This document shows, piece after piece, positions 25,213 to 34,838 of a stretch of DNA of 64,000 bases. The stretch covers positions 1,116,001 through 1,180,000 of the forward strand of contig NZ_LT629797.1 of NCBI RefSeq assembly GCF_900106015.1, given 5' to 3'. The DNA comes from Pseudomonas sihuiensis (lineage in GTDB: Bacteria; Pseudomonadota; Gammaproteobacteria; Pseudomonadales; Pseudomonadaceae). Every line of letters starts with the position of its first letter. Positions within the stretch are counted from its first letter, which is position 1. Below the pieces are notes generated by a model, which saw only the letters and a program-made list of their open reading frames with translations, ran no database searches and was not told the DNA's origin. A program made the position numbers and the translations under genes.

Positions 25213-26601
25213 ATGCAATTCCTTCCGCTGTTCCACAAGCTGCAGGATCGCCTGGTACTGGTGATTGGCGGTGGTGAGGTCGCGCTGCGCAAAGCGCGCC
25301 TGCTAAGCGACGCTGGTGCTGTTTTGCATGTGGTCGCTCCGGAGATTCGTAGCGAGTTGCAGGAGCTGGCCGGTCCTGGCGGCATCTTCCTGCGTGGCTA
25401 CGCGAGCAGCGACTTGCAGGGCGTTGCCCTGGTCATTGCAGCGACCGATGACGTGCCGCTCAATGCGCAGATTTCCGCCGAGGCCCAGGCGTTGGGCATT
25501 CCCGTCAACGTGGTGGATGCGCCGGCTCTGTGCAGCGTGATCTTCCCAGCCATCGTCGACCGTTCGCCGCTAATCGTCGCGGTCAGCAGTGGCGGCGATG
25601 CGCCGGTATTGGCGCGGCTGATCCGCGCCAAGATCGAAACCTGGATTCCGGCCACCTACGGCCAGTTGGCCAACCTGGGCAAGCGCTTTCGTGAGCGGGT
25701 CAAGCAGCTGTTTCCCGACGTGCAGCAACGCCGGGTGTTCTGGGAGGATGTCTTCCAGGGTCAGATCGCCGAGAGCGTGTTTGCCGGCAAGCCGGAGGAG
25801 GGTGAGCGCCTGCTGGAGGAGCGTCTGGCCGGTGCAGCGCCACGTGCGCTGGGCGAGGTCTATCTGGTCGGTGCTGGGCCGGGCGATCCCGATCTGCTGA
25901 CCTTTCGCGCCCTGCGCCTGATGCAGCAAGCCGATGTGGTGCTCTACGACCGCCTGGTGGCTCCCGCCATCATCGAGCTGTGCCGGCGCGATGCCGAGCG
26001 CATCTACGTCGGCAAGCGCCGCGCCGATCATGCGGTGCCGCAGGAGCAGATCAACCAGTTGCTGATCGATCTGGCCCGTCAGGGCAAGCGTGTGCTGCGC
26101 CTGAAAGGCGGTGATCCGTTCATCTTCGGTCGTGGTGGTGAGGAGATCGAGCAACTGGCGGCGGAAGATATTCCCTTCCAGGTCGTGCCGGGTATCACCG
26201 CTGCGTCCGGTTGCGCGGCCTATGCCGGCATTCCGCTGACCCACCGCGATCATGCGCAGTCGGTGCGTTTCGTCACCGGGCATCTCAAGGACGGCAGCAG
26301 CAACCTGCCATGGAAAGACCTGGTGGCTCCAGGGCAAACCCTGGTGTTCTACATGGGCTTGGTCGGCCTGCCGGGCATCTGCGAGCAGCTGATTGCTCAC
26401 GGCCGTTCAGGCGCCACGCCTGCAGCGCTGGTGCAGCAAGGTACCACGCAGAGTCAGCGGGTATTCACCGGTACCCTGGAGACTTTGCCGCAACTGGTGG
26501 CCGAGCACGAAGTGCACGCGCCCACGCTGGTGATAGTCGGAGAAGTGGTCACCCTGCGTGACAAGCTGGCCTGGTTCGAAGGCGCCCAGAACCGCATCTG
26601 A
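25213..26601 (+). CDS. cysG: Siroheme synthase CysG
   Basis: The 462-residue fusion makes siroheme for sulfite and nitrite reductases. The N-terminal precorrin-2 dehydrogenase/ferrochelatase (about 1-205) has the NAD motif [15 protein letters not shown]. The C-terminal SUMT methyltransferase (about 215-460) has [14 protein letters not shown], then [18 protein letters not shown] and [10 protein letters not shown]. Both halves are complete. The start at 25213 gives the conserved [13 protein letters not shown]. Confidence 0.97.
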   Translation: MQFLPLFHKLQDRLVLVIGGGEVALRKARLLSDAGAVLHVVAPEIRSELQELAGPGGIFLRGYASSDLQGVALVIAATDDVPLNAQISAEAQALGIPVNVVDAPALCSVIFPAIVDRSPLIVAVSSGGDAPVLARLIRAKIETWIPATYGQLANLGKRFRERVKQLFPDVQQRRVFWEDVFQGQIAESVFAGKPEEGERLLEERLAGAAPRALGEVYLVGAGPGDPDLLTFRALRLMQQADVVLYDRLVAPAIIELCRRDAERIYVGKRRADHAVPQEQINQLLIDLARQGKRVLRLKGGDPFIFGRGGEEIEQLAAEDIPFQVVPGITAASGCAAYAGIPLTHRDHAQSVRFVTGHLKDGSSNLPWKDLVAPGQTLVFYMGLVGLPGICEQLIAHGRSGATPAALVQQGTTQSQRVFTGTLETLPQLVAEHEVHAPTLVIVGEVVTLRDKLAWFEGAQNRI

Positions 26602-26608
26602 CGCGTTG

Positions 26609-26640
26609 TGGCTGAAGCCTCGTTATCGGGGCTTCAGCCA
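26609..26640. terminator. Hairpin after cysG
   Basis: TGGCTGAAGCC / GGCTTCAGCCA is an 11-bp perfect stem 8 bases after the cysG stop, between convergent genes. There is no clear T run, so it may act as an mRNA-end stabiliser or a weak terminator. Confidence 0.6.
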
Positions 26641-26655
26641 TCATCCGCCGTCACT

Positions 26656-27654
26656 CTAGTGCTGAAACACACCTTTACCCGGCAGGCGCTGGCGATCATG
26701 TGCGCGGGTGAAATCCTGCTGCGGCCCTTTGGGAACCACGCCAGTCGGGTTGATGGTGGCGTGGCTGGCGTAGTAGTGCGATTTGATGTGGGTGAAGTCC
26801 ACCGTCTCGGCGATGCCTGGCCACTGATATAGCTCGCGTAGCCAGTTGGACAGGTTCGGGTAGACCTCGATGCGTCGCAGGTTACATTTGAAGTGGCCGT
26901 GATAGACGGCATCGAAGCGAATCAGCGTGGTGAACAGGCGGATGTCGGCCTCGGTCAGGTATTCACCGGCCAGATAGCGATTCCTGCCCAGGAGTGCTTC
27001 CAGCTCATCAAGCATGGCGAACAGCTCGTCGAAGGCTTCTTCGTAGGCTTCCTGGGTGGTGGCGAAGCCGGCGCGGTAGACGCCGTTGTTCACCGCCGGG
27101 TAGATGCGCTCGTTGAGCTGGTCGATGCGCTCGCGTAGCGGCTCGGGGTAGAAGTCCAGGTCGTTGCCGGTCAGGTCATCGAATGCGCTGTTGAACATGC
27201 GGATGATTTCCGCCGACTCGTTGCTGACAATGCCGCCGGTCTGCTTGTCCCACAGCACGGGCACGGTGACACGGCCGCTGTAGTGGCGATCATCGGCCGT
27301 GTAGCGCTGATGCATGTAGCTCAGGTTGTCGAGGTGGTCGCCGCTGGAGCCGAATTTGCGGTCGAAGGTCCAGCCCTGTTCGCGCATCAGCCAGCTCACC
27401 ACGGATACATCGATCAGCGATTCGAGGCCTTTGAGTTTGCGCAGGATCAGGGTGCGGTGAGCCCAGGGGCAGGCCAGCGAGACGTACAGGTGATAACGTC
27501 CGGCTTCAGCCTTGAAGCCGCCGTCACCACTTGGCCCGGCGCTGCCGTCGGCGGTTACCCAGTTGCGGCGTTGTGCGCTTTCGCGCTGGAAGCGGCCGCT
27601 GTTGCCGGTGTTGTACCACTGGTCGTGCCAGCGTCCATCGATCAACAAGCCCAT
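26656..27654 (-). CDS. yqjG: Glutathionyl-hydroquinone reductase (YqjG/Xi class)
   Basis: The 332-residue cytosolic enzyme reduces glutathionyl-hydroquinones. The catalytic cysteine is Cys62 in ACPWAHR (E. coli Cys63). Family marks include the N-terminal W-x-D-QWY segment, the LGTIVSNESAEI-like IVSNESAEIIRMFN, and the C-terminal helical GST domain with YLAGEYLTEADIRLFTTLIRFD. It stands alone between cysG and the ybiB-tus operon. The gene symbol is by analogy with E. coli. Confidence 0.92.
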   Translation of the reverse strand: MGLLIDGRWHDQWYNTGNSGRFQRESAQRRNWVTADGSAGPSGDGGFKAEAGRYHLYVSLACPWAHRTLILRKLKGLESLIDVSVVSWLMREQGWTFDRKFGSSGDHLDNLSYMHQRYTADDRHYSGRVTVPVLWDKQTGGIVSNESAEIIRMFNSAFDDLTGNDLDFYPEPLRERIDQLNERIYPAVNNGVYRAGFATTQEAYEEAFDELFAMLDELEALLGRNRYLAGEYLTEADIRLFTTLIRFDAVYHGHFKCNLRRIEVYPNLSNWLRELYQWPGIAETVDFTHIKSHYYASHATINPTGVVPKGPQQDFTRAHDRQRLPGKGVFQH

Positions 27655-27727
27655 GACGCTTGCCTCCGTTTTGAGTGAGTCTGGAGTCTAACGTTATGAA
27701 CTCGATTGAAAGGTGGAAAAAGCTGGC

Positions 27728-28723
27728 TTAAATGATCGGCTGGTTAGATTGAAGGCGCGCATCCCAACGCTGCTGTGCCTGCTGGAACGCTGCTTCACGG
27801 GCCAAGCCCAGGCCACGCAATGCGACGGCCATGGTGGCGATCACTGCCAGACGACCGTAAGGGTCATCGTGCTCGCCGCGCCAGAATGCGCCCAGCACGG
27901 CTGGGTCGAGTCGTTCGGGTTTGACATGGCGCTGCGCTGACAGCGCAGGCCATTCTTCGTCCCAGTTCTCGCCATCGAGAGTGCCGTAGAGATGGCACGC
28001 ACCGTCCGGGTTGACCTCGATCTCGCCGCCTTCGCCCTTGATCACGATGGCAGGATCGCCGAGCAGGCGACTGGCTTCGCGGTGCACGGCCTGGTAGCCG
28101 GGATGGAAGATACTTTGCAGCCCGCAGTTGGCCCCCAACGGGTTGATAACGCGCGCCAGGGAGTGAATCGGCGAGCGCAGGCCCAGCGTGTTGCGCAGAT
28201 CAATCATACGCTGTAGCGCCGGCATCCAGTCGCCCAGGTAGCTGTAGGCCAGGCCATGTTGATCGAGCGCCTTTGCCACGCTCTGCCAGTCGCGGCAACA
28301 GGGGATATCCAGCGCTGTCAGCAATTGCTCGCTATACAGGCGCCCGGCGGTGTGGGCGCCGCCACCGTGCATGAAGATGCGCACGCCGCTGGCGGCCAGC
28401 GCCTTGGCCGCCAGCAGATACCAGGGCAGGTGGCGTTTTTTACCGGCATAGCTAGGCCAGTCCAGGTCGACCTGAATGTCGGGGGCGGCGAGTCGTGGGC
28501 GGATGGCCTCGGTGAAGCCGGCGAGCTCCTCGGCGCTCTCTTCCTTGTGTCGCAGCAGCATCAGGAAGGCGCCGAGCTGGGTGTCCTCGACCTTGCCGTC
28601 GAGCAGCAGGCCCATGGCTTCGCGGGCCTCCTCGCGGGTCAGGCCGCGGGCGCCGCGCTTGCCCTTGCCGAGAATGCGCACGAACTGGGCGAAGGGGTGT
28701 TCGGCGGGCGTGATCAGGTTCAT
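27728..28723 (-). CDS. ybiB: Anthranilate phosphoribosyltransferase-like DNA-binding protein (YbiB/TrpD2)
   Basis: The 331-residue protein has the TrpD/nucleoside phosphorylase-II fold: helical N-domain (LTREEAREAMGLLLDGKVEDTQLGAFLMLLR), then GGGAHTAGR and GLRSPIHSLARVINPLG. E. coli YbiB binds nucleic acid and lacks TrpD activity. ATG 28723 forms an ATGA overlap with tusE; an upstream TTG at 28729 is less likely. It is the last gene of the yccA-independent tusDCBE operon. Its role with tRNA thiolation is unknown. Confidence 0.85.
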   Translation of the reverse strand: MNLITPAEHPFAQFVRILGKGKRGARGLTREEAREAMGLLLDGKVEDTQLGAFLMLLRHKEESAEELAGFTEAIRPRLAAPDIQVDLDWPSYAGKKRHLPWYLLAAKALAASGVRIFMHGGGAHTAGRLYSEQLLTALDIPCCRDWQSVAKALDQHGLAYSYLGDWMPALQRMIDLRNTLGLRSPIHSLARVINPLGANCGLQSIFHPGYQAVHREASRLLGDPAIVIKGEGGEIEVNPDGACHLYGTLDGENWDEEWPALSAQRHVKPERLDPAVLGAFWRGEHDDPYGRLAVIATMAVALRGLGLAREAAFQQAQQRWDARLQSNQPII

Positions 28724-29055
28724 AGGCAATTGGTCGGTTTCGGCAGGCCGGCGAGCTTGGCGGCGAGTTTGGCGGGCGTGCCCTTGAACAGGCGATTGAG
28801 GTGCAGGCTGTTGCCTTTGTCCGTGCCCAGTTTCAGGGCTGCGTACTTGATCAGCGGACGGTTGGCCGGCGATAGCTGAAACTCGGCGTAGAAGGCGCGC
28901 AGCAGTTCGAGAATTTCCCAGTGTTCGTCACTCAGCTGCAACTCTTCCGCTGCGGCCAGCGCCTCGGCTACGGGGTGTGACCAATCCTGCAGGTCGACCA
29001 GGTAGCCGTCCTTGTCCAGGGCGATTTCGCGTCCGGCGACGTTGAGCGTGCTCAT
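28720..29055 (-). CDS. tusE: Sulfur-relay protein TusE (DsrC family)
   Basis: The 111-residue product has the DsrC fold and the essential penultimate cysteine (C-terminus PTNCL), which accepts sulfur from TusBCD and passes it to MnmA. The core YLVDLQDWSHPVAEALAAAEE is typical, as is HWEILELLRAFYAEFQLSPANRPLIK. It overlaps tusB and ybiB by 4 bases each. Confidence 0.94.
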   Translation of the reverse strand: MSTLNVAGREIALDKDGYLVDLQDWSHPVAEALAAAEELQLSDEHWEILELLRAFYAEFQLSPANRPLIKYAALKLGTDKGNSLHLNRLFKGTPAKLAAKLAGLPKPTNCL

Positions 29056-29351
29056 AGCCAGCTGTTGACCTTGGCGTAGCGGGTACAGAGCTCGACGAAC
29101 CCTGGATAGTCCACGACCTGTGCGCGCTCGGGCGCCTGCAGGCCGCGGGCGCTTAGGTCTTCGCCCAGTGCATAGAGCGCAACGCTGGCGGGCATCAGTT
29201 GCAGCGCCTGCAGGTTGGTTGTGCCTGGCTGCAGCGCGTAGACCGCATCGCCGCTGAGCAACAGACCATCAGCGGTACCCAACAGACGCAGGCAGCTGGC
29301 CAGGCGGCTATCGGCGAACGGCGAATGGGAAAGTATGTGCAGGGTGGCCAT
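29052..29351 (-). CDS. tusB: Sulfur-relay subunit TusB
   Basis: The 99-residue product fits the DsrH/TusB family (MATLHILSHSPFADSRLASCL, then LLLSGDAVYAL). It forms the TusBCD hexamer. Identity is supported by order (tusD-tusC-tusB-tusE) and by overlaps of 1 base with tusC and 4 bases with tusE. TusB is the most divergent of the three subunits, so the sequence evidence is weaker than the context. Confidence 0.88.
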   Translation of the reverse strand: MATLHILSHSPFADSRLASCLRLLGTADGLLLSGDAVYALQPGTTNLQALQLMPASVALYALGEDLSARGLQAPERAQVVDYPGFVELCTRYAKVNSWL

Positions 29352-29710
29352 TAGAGGGTGATCACCTGGTCATAACGATCAAGGAGGGCGGTCAGTGCGC
29401 TGTCGTCCAGTCGCTCTACCGCCAGATTCAGTTCGGCATCGCTCAGGCCGCGCTCGTCCAGGCTGCGTTGGCTGGCGTACAGATCTTCTACGCCGAACAT
29501 GGGCAGCGCCTGTAGGTTCGCGCCAAGGTCTTTTTGCTGTAGCGCACCAGGCTGCTGCGCTTTGCTTAGCTGGAACACGCCATCGTCGAGAAACAGCATG
29601 CCGATGGGCAGGTCGAAGGCGCCGCCGGCCAGGGCGATATCCAGCGCCTCGCGGGCTCCAGGGCCGCTCCAGGGCGCCTGGCGGCTGATGATCAGCAGAG
29701 ACTTGCTCAT
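29351..29710 (-). CDS. tusC: Sulfur-relay subunit TusC
   Basis: The 119-residue product is DsrF/TusC-like: N-terminal SLLIISRQAPWSGPGAREALDIALAGGAFD, then PIGMLFLDDGVFQL. It is a structural subunit of TusBCD. It begins directly after the tusD stop and shares one base with tusB, consistent with one polycistronic message. Confidence 0.92.
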   Translation of the reverse strand: MSKSLLIISRQAPWSGPGAREALDIALAGGAFDLPIGMLFLDDGVFQLSKAQQPGALQQKDLGANLQALPMFGVEDLYASQRSLDERGLSDAELNLAVERLDDSALTALLDRYDQVITL

Positions 29711-30103
29711 TCAGTGGCCTCCGAAGCAGATCAGTCGGTCGGCCTGTTGCGCCGCTTCATGCAATTGGCCGAGGCCGGAAAGCTCCCACGGGGCCTGCAG
29801 ATTGGCCGCTGGGCGCGCGTAGCGCTGCGCCTCTTCGGCGTTGAGTACACCGCGACGCAGCGCAGCAGCGATACACACCACCGCGTCCAGCCCGTTGGCA
29901 GTGACGAACTCGCGCCACTCGCCGGGCAGATCCAGCTCGTCCTGCGGGCTGACCACGTTGCTGGCGGCGCTGTGCACGCCGTCCTGATAGAAGAACAGGC
30001 GAACGATCTCGTGGCCGTCCGCCAGCGCCGCCTGGGCAAAACGCAGTGCGCGTCGCGAGGCAGGCAGATGAGGAGCGGCGAACAGGGCAATGGCAAACTT
30101 CAT
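29711..30103 (-). CDS. tusD: Sulfur-relay subunit TusD
   Basis: The 130-residue product takes persulfide from TusA. The active cysteine is Cys77 in DAVVCIAAALRRG (E. coli Cys78). The start at 30103 (MKFAIALFAAP) is chosen because it matches the family; the frame stays open for 112 codons further upstream without conservation. It heads the tusDCBE-ybiB operon, which with mnmA (1.0 kb) supplies thiolated wobble uridine. Confidence 0.95.
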   Translation of the reverse strand: MKFAIALFAAPHLPASRRALRFAQAALADGHEIVRLFFYQDGVHSAASNVVSPQDELDLPGEWREFVTANGLDAVVCIAAALRRGVLNAEEAQRYARPAANLQAPWELSGLGQLHEAAQQADRLICFGGH

Positions 30104-30182
30104 GGTGTTTCCGGCGAGGCAAAACTGCGCCAATGATAAGGCCAGGGTGCCCGGCAAACAAAGGCAGCTGACGGCCGCGCAA

Positions 30183-30205
30183 GAAAAAGCCCGCCGAAGC
30201 GGGCT
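30183..30205 (-). terminator. Terminator of yccA
   Basis: AAGCCCGC-CGAA-GCGGGCTT with an adjoining A run (U run on the minus strand) lies 19 bases after the yccA stop. Confidence 0.88.
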
Positions 30206-30224
30206 TGAAGGGGGACGAAAGCTG

Positions 30225-30893
30225 TCAGTCGTCGCCGCCCATGATGCCGAAGATCTGCAGCAGGCTGACGAACAGGTTGTAGATCGATACGTACAGGCTG
30301 ATGGTGGCCATGATGTAGTTGCGTTCACCACCATGGATGATGGCGCTGGTCTGGAACAGGATGCAGGCCGAGGAGAACAGCACGAAGCCGGCACTGATCG
30401 CCAGTTGCAGGCCGCTGATCTGGAAGAAGAAGCTGGCAACCACGGCGCCCAGCAGAACGAAGAAGCCGGCAGTGATGAAGCCGCTGAGGAAGCTCATGTC
30501 CTTGCGGGTGGTCAGCACGTAGGCAGACAGGCCGAAGAACACCAGCGCAGTCATGGTAAAGGCGGAGCTGATGACTTCAGCGCCGTTGGCCATGCCCAGG
30601 TAGCGGTTGAGGATCGGGCCCAGGGTGTAACCCATGAAGCCGGTCAGTGCGAGGGTAGAAAGCAGGCCCCACGGAGAGTTGCGCAGCTTGGCGGTGAGGA
30701 AGAACAGGCCGTAGAAACCGATCAGTACGACGAAGATGTTCGGATAAGGAACGTTGGCGCGCTGCGAGATGAACGCCACCAGGCCGCTGAAGGCCAGGGT
30801 GATGGCCAGTAGGCCATAGGTATTGCGCAGAACGCTGCTGACTTCCTGTTGCTCAACCTGAGAATGGTTGAGTGCATAATCTCGCTCTTGCAT
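30225..30893 (-). CDS. yccA: Bax inhibitor-1 family membrane protein YccA
   Basis: The 222-residue inner-membrane protein has seven hydrophobic helices after an N-terminus of about 25 polar residues. E. coli YccA modulates FtsH proteolysis and protects SecY from degradation. ATG 30893 is preceded by CAGGAG at good spacing; the frame is open upstream but lacks a credible start. The C-terminal [22 protein letters not shown] is the conserved family ending. Confidence 0.93.
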   Translation of the reverse strand: MQERDYALNHSQVEQQEVSSVLRNTYGLLAITLAFSGLVAFISQRANVPYPNIFVVLIGFYGLFFLTAKLRNSPWGLLSTLALTGFMGYTLGPILNRYLGMANGAEVISSAFTMTALVFFGLSAYVLTTRKDMSFLSGFITAGFFVLLGAVVASFFFQISGLQLAISAGFVLFSSACILFQTSAIIHGGERNYIMATISLYVSIYNLFVSLLQIFGIMGGDD

Positions 30894-30976
30894 GGCGACG
30901 CTCCTGTTGTAAGAGGCTTTCAAATTCGAATGTATCGGATCATAACAGAGCGGGATTGCCTGCCAAGACTTAGAGT

Positions 30977-31004
30977 TTGACAGTGTGTTGCGTTCCGGTA
31001 AGAT
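30977..31004 (+). promoter_or_regulatory. Promoter of tRNA-Ser
   Basis: TTGACA (30977-30982), a 16-base spacer and TAAGAT (30999-31004) lie 54 bases before the tRNA. This is a near-consensus sigma-70 promoter. Confidence 0.75.
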
Positions 31005-31058
31005 TGCCGCCCGCACTGCTGCGGAGGGTTGAGCGTTAGCCTCCGCACTCAAGAATCT

Positions 31059-31146
31059 GGAAGCGTGGCCGAGTGGTTTAAGGCAACGGTCTTGAAAACC
31101 GTCGATGGGCAACTATCCGTGAGTTCGAATCTCACCGCTTCCGCCA
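31059..31146 (+). tRNA. tRNA-Ser (anticodon UGA)
   Basis: The 88-base gene has a 7-bp acceptor stem GGAAGCG/CGCTTCC, an encoded CCA, the long variable arm of class II tRNAs, and the anticodon loop CTTGAAA giving anticodon TGA. It reads UCA/UCG codons. It lies upstream of gacA. Confidence 0.97.
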
Positions 31147-31310
31147 ATTCTCCAAAATTGCCACGACGCAATTGCTGATCCTAATCTGGCGCTTGCTTTT
31201 TGACTCCCGTGCGCCAAGCTAGGTCAGGCCCTGGCTTTTTGTTAAGGTGACCGGCAAGTTCAATCTCACCGTCGTTGCACGGTGGCTGACAAGGTGCAAC
31301 GAGGTGGCGA

Positions 31311-31955
31311 TTGATTAGGGTCCTGGTTGTCGACGATCACGATCTGGTCCGCACGGGCATCACCCGTATGCTGGCCGATATCGACGGTCTGCAAGTCGTG
31401 GGCGAAGCCTGCACTGGCGAAGAAGCCCTGCTCAAGGTTCGCGAACTCAAGCCCGACGTCGTCCTGATGGACGTCAAAATGCCTGGTATCGGCGGCCTGG
31501 AAGCCACCCGTAAGCTGATGCGTAGCCATCCCGACATCAAGGTTGTCGCCGTTACCGTGTGCGAGGAAGATCCCTTCCCGACGCGCCTGCTGCAGGCGGG
31601 CGCCGCTGGTTATCTGACCAAGGGTGCAGCGTTGGATGAGATGGTGCAGGCCATTCGCCTCGTATTCGCCGGCCAGCGCTATATCGACCCGCAAATCGCC
31701 CAGCAACTGGCGCTGAAATCCTTCCAGCCGCAGAACAGTGGTTCGCCATTCGACCTGTTGTCCGAGCGCGAAATCCAGATCGCGCTGATGATCGCCAACT
31801 GCCACAAGGTGCAGAACATCTCGGACAAGCTGTGCCTGTCGCCGAAGACGGTCAATACCTACCGCTACCGCATCTTCGAGAAGCTCTCCATCACCAGCGA
31901 TGTCGAGCTGGCTCTGCTCGCGGTGCGCCACGGCATGGTCGACGCCGTCAGCTGA
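31311..31955 (+). CDS. gacA: Response regulator GacA
   Basis: The 214-residue NarL/FixJ-type regulator has its phospho-acceptor at Asp54 ([10 protein letters not shown]) and a C-terminal LuxR HTH ([22 protein letters not shown]). GacA activates transcription of small RNAs that titrate RsmA/CsrA. Translation starts at TTG 31311 with GAGGTGG just upstream; no ATG fits the conserved [16 protein letters not shown]. The weak start may keep its level low. It is followed 2 bases later by uvrC, the classic gacA-uvrC operon. Confidence 0.97.
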   Translation: MIRVLVVDDHDLVRTGITRMLADIDGLQVVGEACTGEEALLKVRELKPDVVLMDVKMPGIGGLEATRKLMRSHPDIKVVAVTVCEEDPFPTRLLQAGAAGYLTKGAALDEMVQAIRLVFAGQRYIDPQIAQQLALKSFQPQNSGSPFDLLSEREIQIALMIANCHKVQNISDKLCLSPKTVNTYRYRIFEKLSITSDVELALLAVRHGMVDAVS

Positions 31956-31957
31956 AA

Positions 31958-33781
31958 ATGTCTGCCCCATTCGATCCGAGTGCCTTCCTGGCGACTTGCA
32001 GTGGTCGCCCCGGCGTCTATCGCATGTTCGATAGCGAGGCTCGTCTGCTCTACGTCGGCAAGGCGAAGAACCTCAAGAAGCGGCTCTCCAGTTACTTTCG
32101 CAAGACCGGTCAGGCGCCCAAGACGGCCGCGCTGGTCGCACGTATCGCGCAGATCGAAACCACCATCACCGCCAACGAGACCGAGGCACTGCTGCTCGAG
32201 CAGACCTTGATCAAGGAATGGCGGCCGCCATACAACATCCTGCTGCGCGACGACAAATCCTACCCTTACGTGTTTCTCTCCGACGGTGACTTTCCACGGC
32301 TCGGCATTCACCGGGGGGCGAAGAAGGCCAAGGGGCGCTATTTCGGCCCTTATCCCAGTGCATTGGCGATTCGCGAGAGCCTGAGCCTGCTGCAGAAGAC
32401 CTTTCTGGTTCGCCAGTGCGAGGACAGTTACTACAAGAACCGCACGCGACCTTGCCTGCAATACCAGATCAAACGCTGCAAAGGTCCCTGCGTCGGCCTG
32501 GTCAGTCCGGAGGAGTACGCCGAGGACGTGCGCCACTCGGTGATGTTTCTCGATGGCCGCAGCAATGCACTGAGCGAGGAGCTCTCGGCCAGCATGGAAA
32601 AGGCCTCGATGGCCCTGGAGTTCGAGCGCGCCGCTGAGCTGCGTGATCAGATCTCCATGCTGCGCCGCGTGCAGGACCAGCAAAGCATGGAAGGTGGCAC
32701 CGGCGACGTCGACGTGGTCGCGGTGATGCTCACCCCCGGTGGCGCCTGCGTGCACCTGATCAGTGTGCGTGGCGGGCGCGTGCTGGGTAGCAAGAATTTC
32801 TTCCCGCAGGTGGCGATCGAAGAGGAGGGTGGCGACGTGCTGATGGCCTTCCTCGCTCAGTACTACCTGGGTAATGCCGAGCGCGACCTGCCCAGCGAGC
32901 TGATCGTCAACGTGCAGCATGAAGATTTCGCCACGCTGATCGAGGCCATCGAGTCGTTACGCGGCCGTAGTCTCAGCATCAGCTTGCGCGTGCGTGGCAC
33001 GCGAGCCCGTTGGCAACAGCTCGCTGTGACCAACGCCGAACAGGCGCTGGCCGCGCGCCTGGCCAACCGGCAGCATCTGGCCGAGCGTTTCGAGGCGCTG
33101 GCTACCGTGCTGGAAATGGACGAGCCGCCGCAGCGCATGGAATGCTTCGATATCAGCCATTCCAGTGGTGAGGCGACGGTCGCCTCCTGCGTGGTATTCG
33201 GTCCCGAAGGCCCGCTGAAATCCGATTACCGGCGCTTCAATATCGAGGGCGTGACCGCCGGCGACGACTACGCCGCGATGCACCAGGCGTTGACCCGGCG
33301 CTTCAGCAAGATCAAGGATGGCGAAGGCAAGTTGCCCGATGTGCTGCTGGTGGACGGTGGCAAGGGGCAGTTGGCCATGGCGCGCGAGGTACTGCAGGAG
33401 CTGGCCGTGCCGGATCTGATTCTGCTTGGTGTGGCCAAGGGCACGACGCGCAAACCTGGCCTCGAAGTACTCTACCTGAACGACGCCGAGCATGAGTTCA
33501 CCTTGCCCGGCAATTCCCCAGCGCTGCATCTGATCCAGCAGATCCGTGATGAATCGCACCGTTTTGCGATTACCGGGCATCGTGCTCGCCGCGGCAAGAC
33601 GCGGCGCACCTCGACCCTGGAAGAAGTAGCTGGGATTGGCCCGAAGCGGAGGCGCGAGCTACTCAATCACTTTGGTGGCCTGCAGGAATTGTCCCGTGCC
33701 AGCGCCGAAGAAATTGCCAAAGCGCCCGGAATCAGTAAAAAGCTCGCCGAGTTGATTTATGACACTCTGCACAGCGAGTAG
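31958..33781 (+). CDS. uvrC: Excinuclease ABC subunit C
   Basis: The 607-residue nuclease makes both incisions of nucleotide excision repair. The N-terminal GIY-YIG domain ([20 protein letters not shown], about 18-40), a UVR motif near residue 215 ([14 protein letters not shown]), the RNase H-like 5' nuclease domain with VDGGKGQL near residue 465, and a C-terminal helix-hairpin-helix tandem are all intact. ATG 31958 is 2 bases after the gacA stop; longer upstream frames overlap gacA and are discarded. Confidence 0.97.
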   Translation: MSAPFDPSAFLATCSGRPGVYRMFDSEARLLYVGKAKNLKKRLSSYFRKTGQAPKTAALVARIAQIETTITANETEALLLEQTLIKEWRPPYNILLRDDKSYPYVFLSDGDFPRLGIHRGAKKAKGRYFGPYPSALAIRESLSLLQKTFLVRQCEDSYYKNRTRPCLQYQIKRCKGPCVGLVSPEEYAEDVRHSVMFLDGRSNALSEELSASMEKASMALEFERAAELRDQISMLRRVQDQQSMEGGTGDVDVVAVMLTPGGACVHLISVRGGRVLGSKNFFPQVAIEEEGGDVLMAFLAQYYLGNAERDLPSELIVNVQHEDFATLIEAIESLRGRSLSISLRVRGTRARWQQLAVTNAEQALAARLANRQHLAERFEALATVLEMDEPPQRMECFDISHSSGEATVASCVVFGPEGPLKSDYRRFNIEGVTAGDDYAAMHQALTRRFSKIKDGEGKLPDVLLVDGGKGQLAMAREVLQELAVPDLILLGVAKGTTRKPGLEVLYLNDAEHEFTLPGNSPALHLIQQIRDESHRFAITGHRARRGKTRRTSTLEEVAGIGPKRRRELLNHFGGLQELSRASAEEIAKAPGISKKLAELIYDTLHSE

Positions 33782-33814
33782 AATGCCCGCTCACCTCGCA
33801 GCCTAGTTGTGCCG

Positions 33815-34375
33815 ATGAATATCCCCAACTTGCTTACCGTTCTCCGGGTCGCGCTGATCCCGGTCTTTATCCTGTTGTTCTATTTACCGTTCTCCTGGAG
33901 CTATTGGGCTGCCAGCGGCGTCTTCGCGATTGCCGCCGTGACCGATTGGCTCGATGGCTACCTGGCCCGCCGCTGGGAGCAGGGCACGCCTTTCGGCGCC
34001 TTCCTCGACCCGGTCGCAGACAAGTTGATGGTGGCTGTGGCGTTGGTGCTGCTGGCGGCCGAACACTCCAATCTCTGGCTGACCCTGGCTGCCGCGACCA
34101 TCATCGGGCGCGAGATAGTCGTCTCAGCGTTGCGTGAATGGATGGCCGAGCTCGGTGCTCGGGCGCATGTCGCGGTGTCCAACCTTGGCAAGTGGAAAAC
34201 CGCAGCGCAGATGCTGGCGCTGGTCATCCTGCTGGGTAATCCACCGGTGTTCACCTTCTGGGTCGTGCTCGGATATATCTTGCTGGTGGTCGCAGCCGTG
34301 CTCACATTGTGGTCGATGCTGCAGTACCTGTTGGCCGCCTGGCCGCACCTCAGCACCACCTCGGAAAAGAAATAA
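33815..34375 (+). CDS. pgsA: CDP-diacylglycerol-glycerol-3-phosphate 3-phosphatidyltransferase
   Basis: The 186-residue inner-membrane enzyme makes phosphatidylglycerol phosphate. The CDP-alcohol transferase signature [20 protein letters not shown] followed by VADK is complete near residues 47-71. There are about five membrane helices. ATG 33815 is preferred over GTG 33809, because [12 protein letters not shown] is the conserved start. gacA-uvrC-pgsA-tRNA order is conserved in Pseudomonas. Confidence 0.96.
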   Translation: MNIPNLLTVLRVALIPVFILLFYLPFSWSYWAASGVFAIAAVTDWLDGYLARRWEQGTPFGAFLDPVADKLMVAVALVLLAAEHSNLWLTLAAATIIGREIVVSALREWMAELGARAHVAVSNLGKWKTAAQMLALVILLGNPPVFTFWVVLGYILLVVAAVLTLWSMLQYLLAAWPHLSTTSEKK

Positions 34376-34394
34376 GTATTTTTGAATCAAAGGG

Positions 34395-34422
34395 TTGACG
34401 GCGCGATTCGATTCTATAGAAT
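34395..34422 (+). promoter_or_regulatory. Promoter of tRNA-Gly-tRNA-Cys
   Basis: TTGACG (34395-34400), a 16-base spacer and TAGAAT (34417-34422) lie 20 bases before tRNA-Gly. This is typical of a strong stable-RNA promoter. Confidence 0.75.
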
Positions 34423-34442
34423 GGCGCCCGTCGACAAGACAA

Positions 34443-34518
<76 letters not shown>

Positions 34519-34556
34519 GTTTTACACGAGTCGCCAAGGCGGCTCGTTTGCTTCAT

Positions 34557-34630
34557 GGCTGAGTTGCAGAGTGGTTATGCACCGGATTGCAAATCCGTGA
34601 ACGCCGGTTCGATTCCGACCTCAGCCTCCA
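34557..34630 (+). tRNA. tRNA-Cys (anticodon GCA)
   Basis: The 74-base gene has acceptor stem GGCTGAG/CTCAGCC, an encoded CCA and anticodon GCA in the loop TTGCAAA. A strong terminator follows. Confidence 0.97.
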
Positions 34631-34636
34631 ATTCGA

Positions 34637-34673
34637 AAAGCCTCGTAGATCACTGATCTACGAGGCTTTTTTC
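34637..34673 (+). terminator. Terminator of the tRNA-Gly/Cys unit
   Basis: AAAGCCTCGTAGATCA / TGATCTACGAGGCTTT is a 16-bp perfect stem with one-base loop, ending in six T. It separates tRNA-Leu as an independent unit. Confidence 0.95.
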
Positions 34674-34699
34674 ATTATCCCGGGCAAGCGTTGCGTGCC

Positions 34700-34728
34700 T
34701 TGCGGGTAAGCGAAGGGCTGTATATAGT
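34700..34728 (+). promoter_or_regulatory. Promoter of tRNA-Leu
   Basis: TTGCGG (34700-34705), a 17-base spacer and TATAGT (34723-34728) lie 23 bases before tRNA-Leu. Confidence 0.7.
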
Positions 34729-34751
34729 CCGGTCCTTCGCACAGCGCTACC

Positions 34752-34838
34752 GCCCGAATGGCGAAATCGGTAGACGCAGGAGACTTAAAATCTCTCGCTC
34801 GCAAGGGCGTGCCGGTTCGAGTCCGGCTTCGGGCACCA
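34752..34838 (+). tRNA. tRNA-Leu (anticodon UAA), island attachment site
   Basis: The 87-base class II tRNA has acceptor stem GCCCGAA/TTCGGGC, a long variable arm, an encoded CCA and anticodon loop CTTAAAA (TAA). The gene is intact, and its 3' 59 bases (34780-34838) recur exactly at 63735-63793. It is therefore the left attachment site of the island that follows. Confidence 0.97.
34780..34838 (+). repeat. attL: 59-bp direct repeat in the tRNA-Leu 3' half
   Basis: The repeat runs from the anticodon stem to the CCA end and matches 63735-63793 at all 59 positions. The bases immediately outside differ on both sides, so the repeat is sharply bounded. Integrases of the tyrosine family typically leave such a copy. 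Confidence 0.93.
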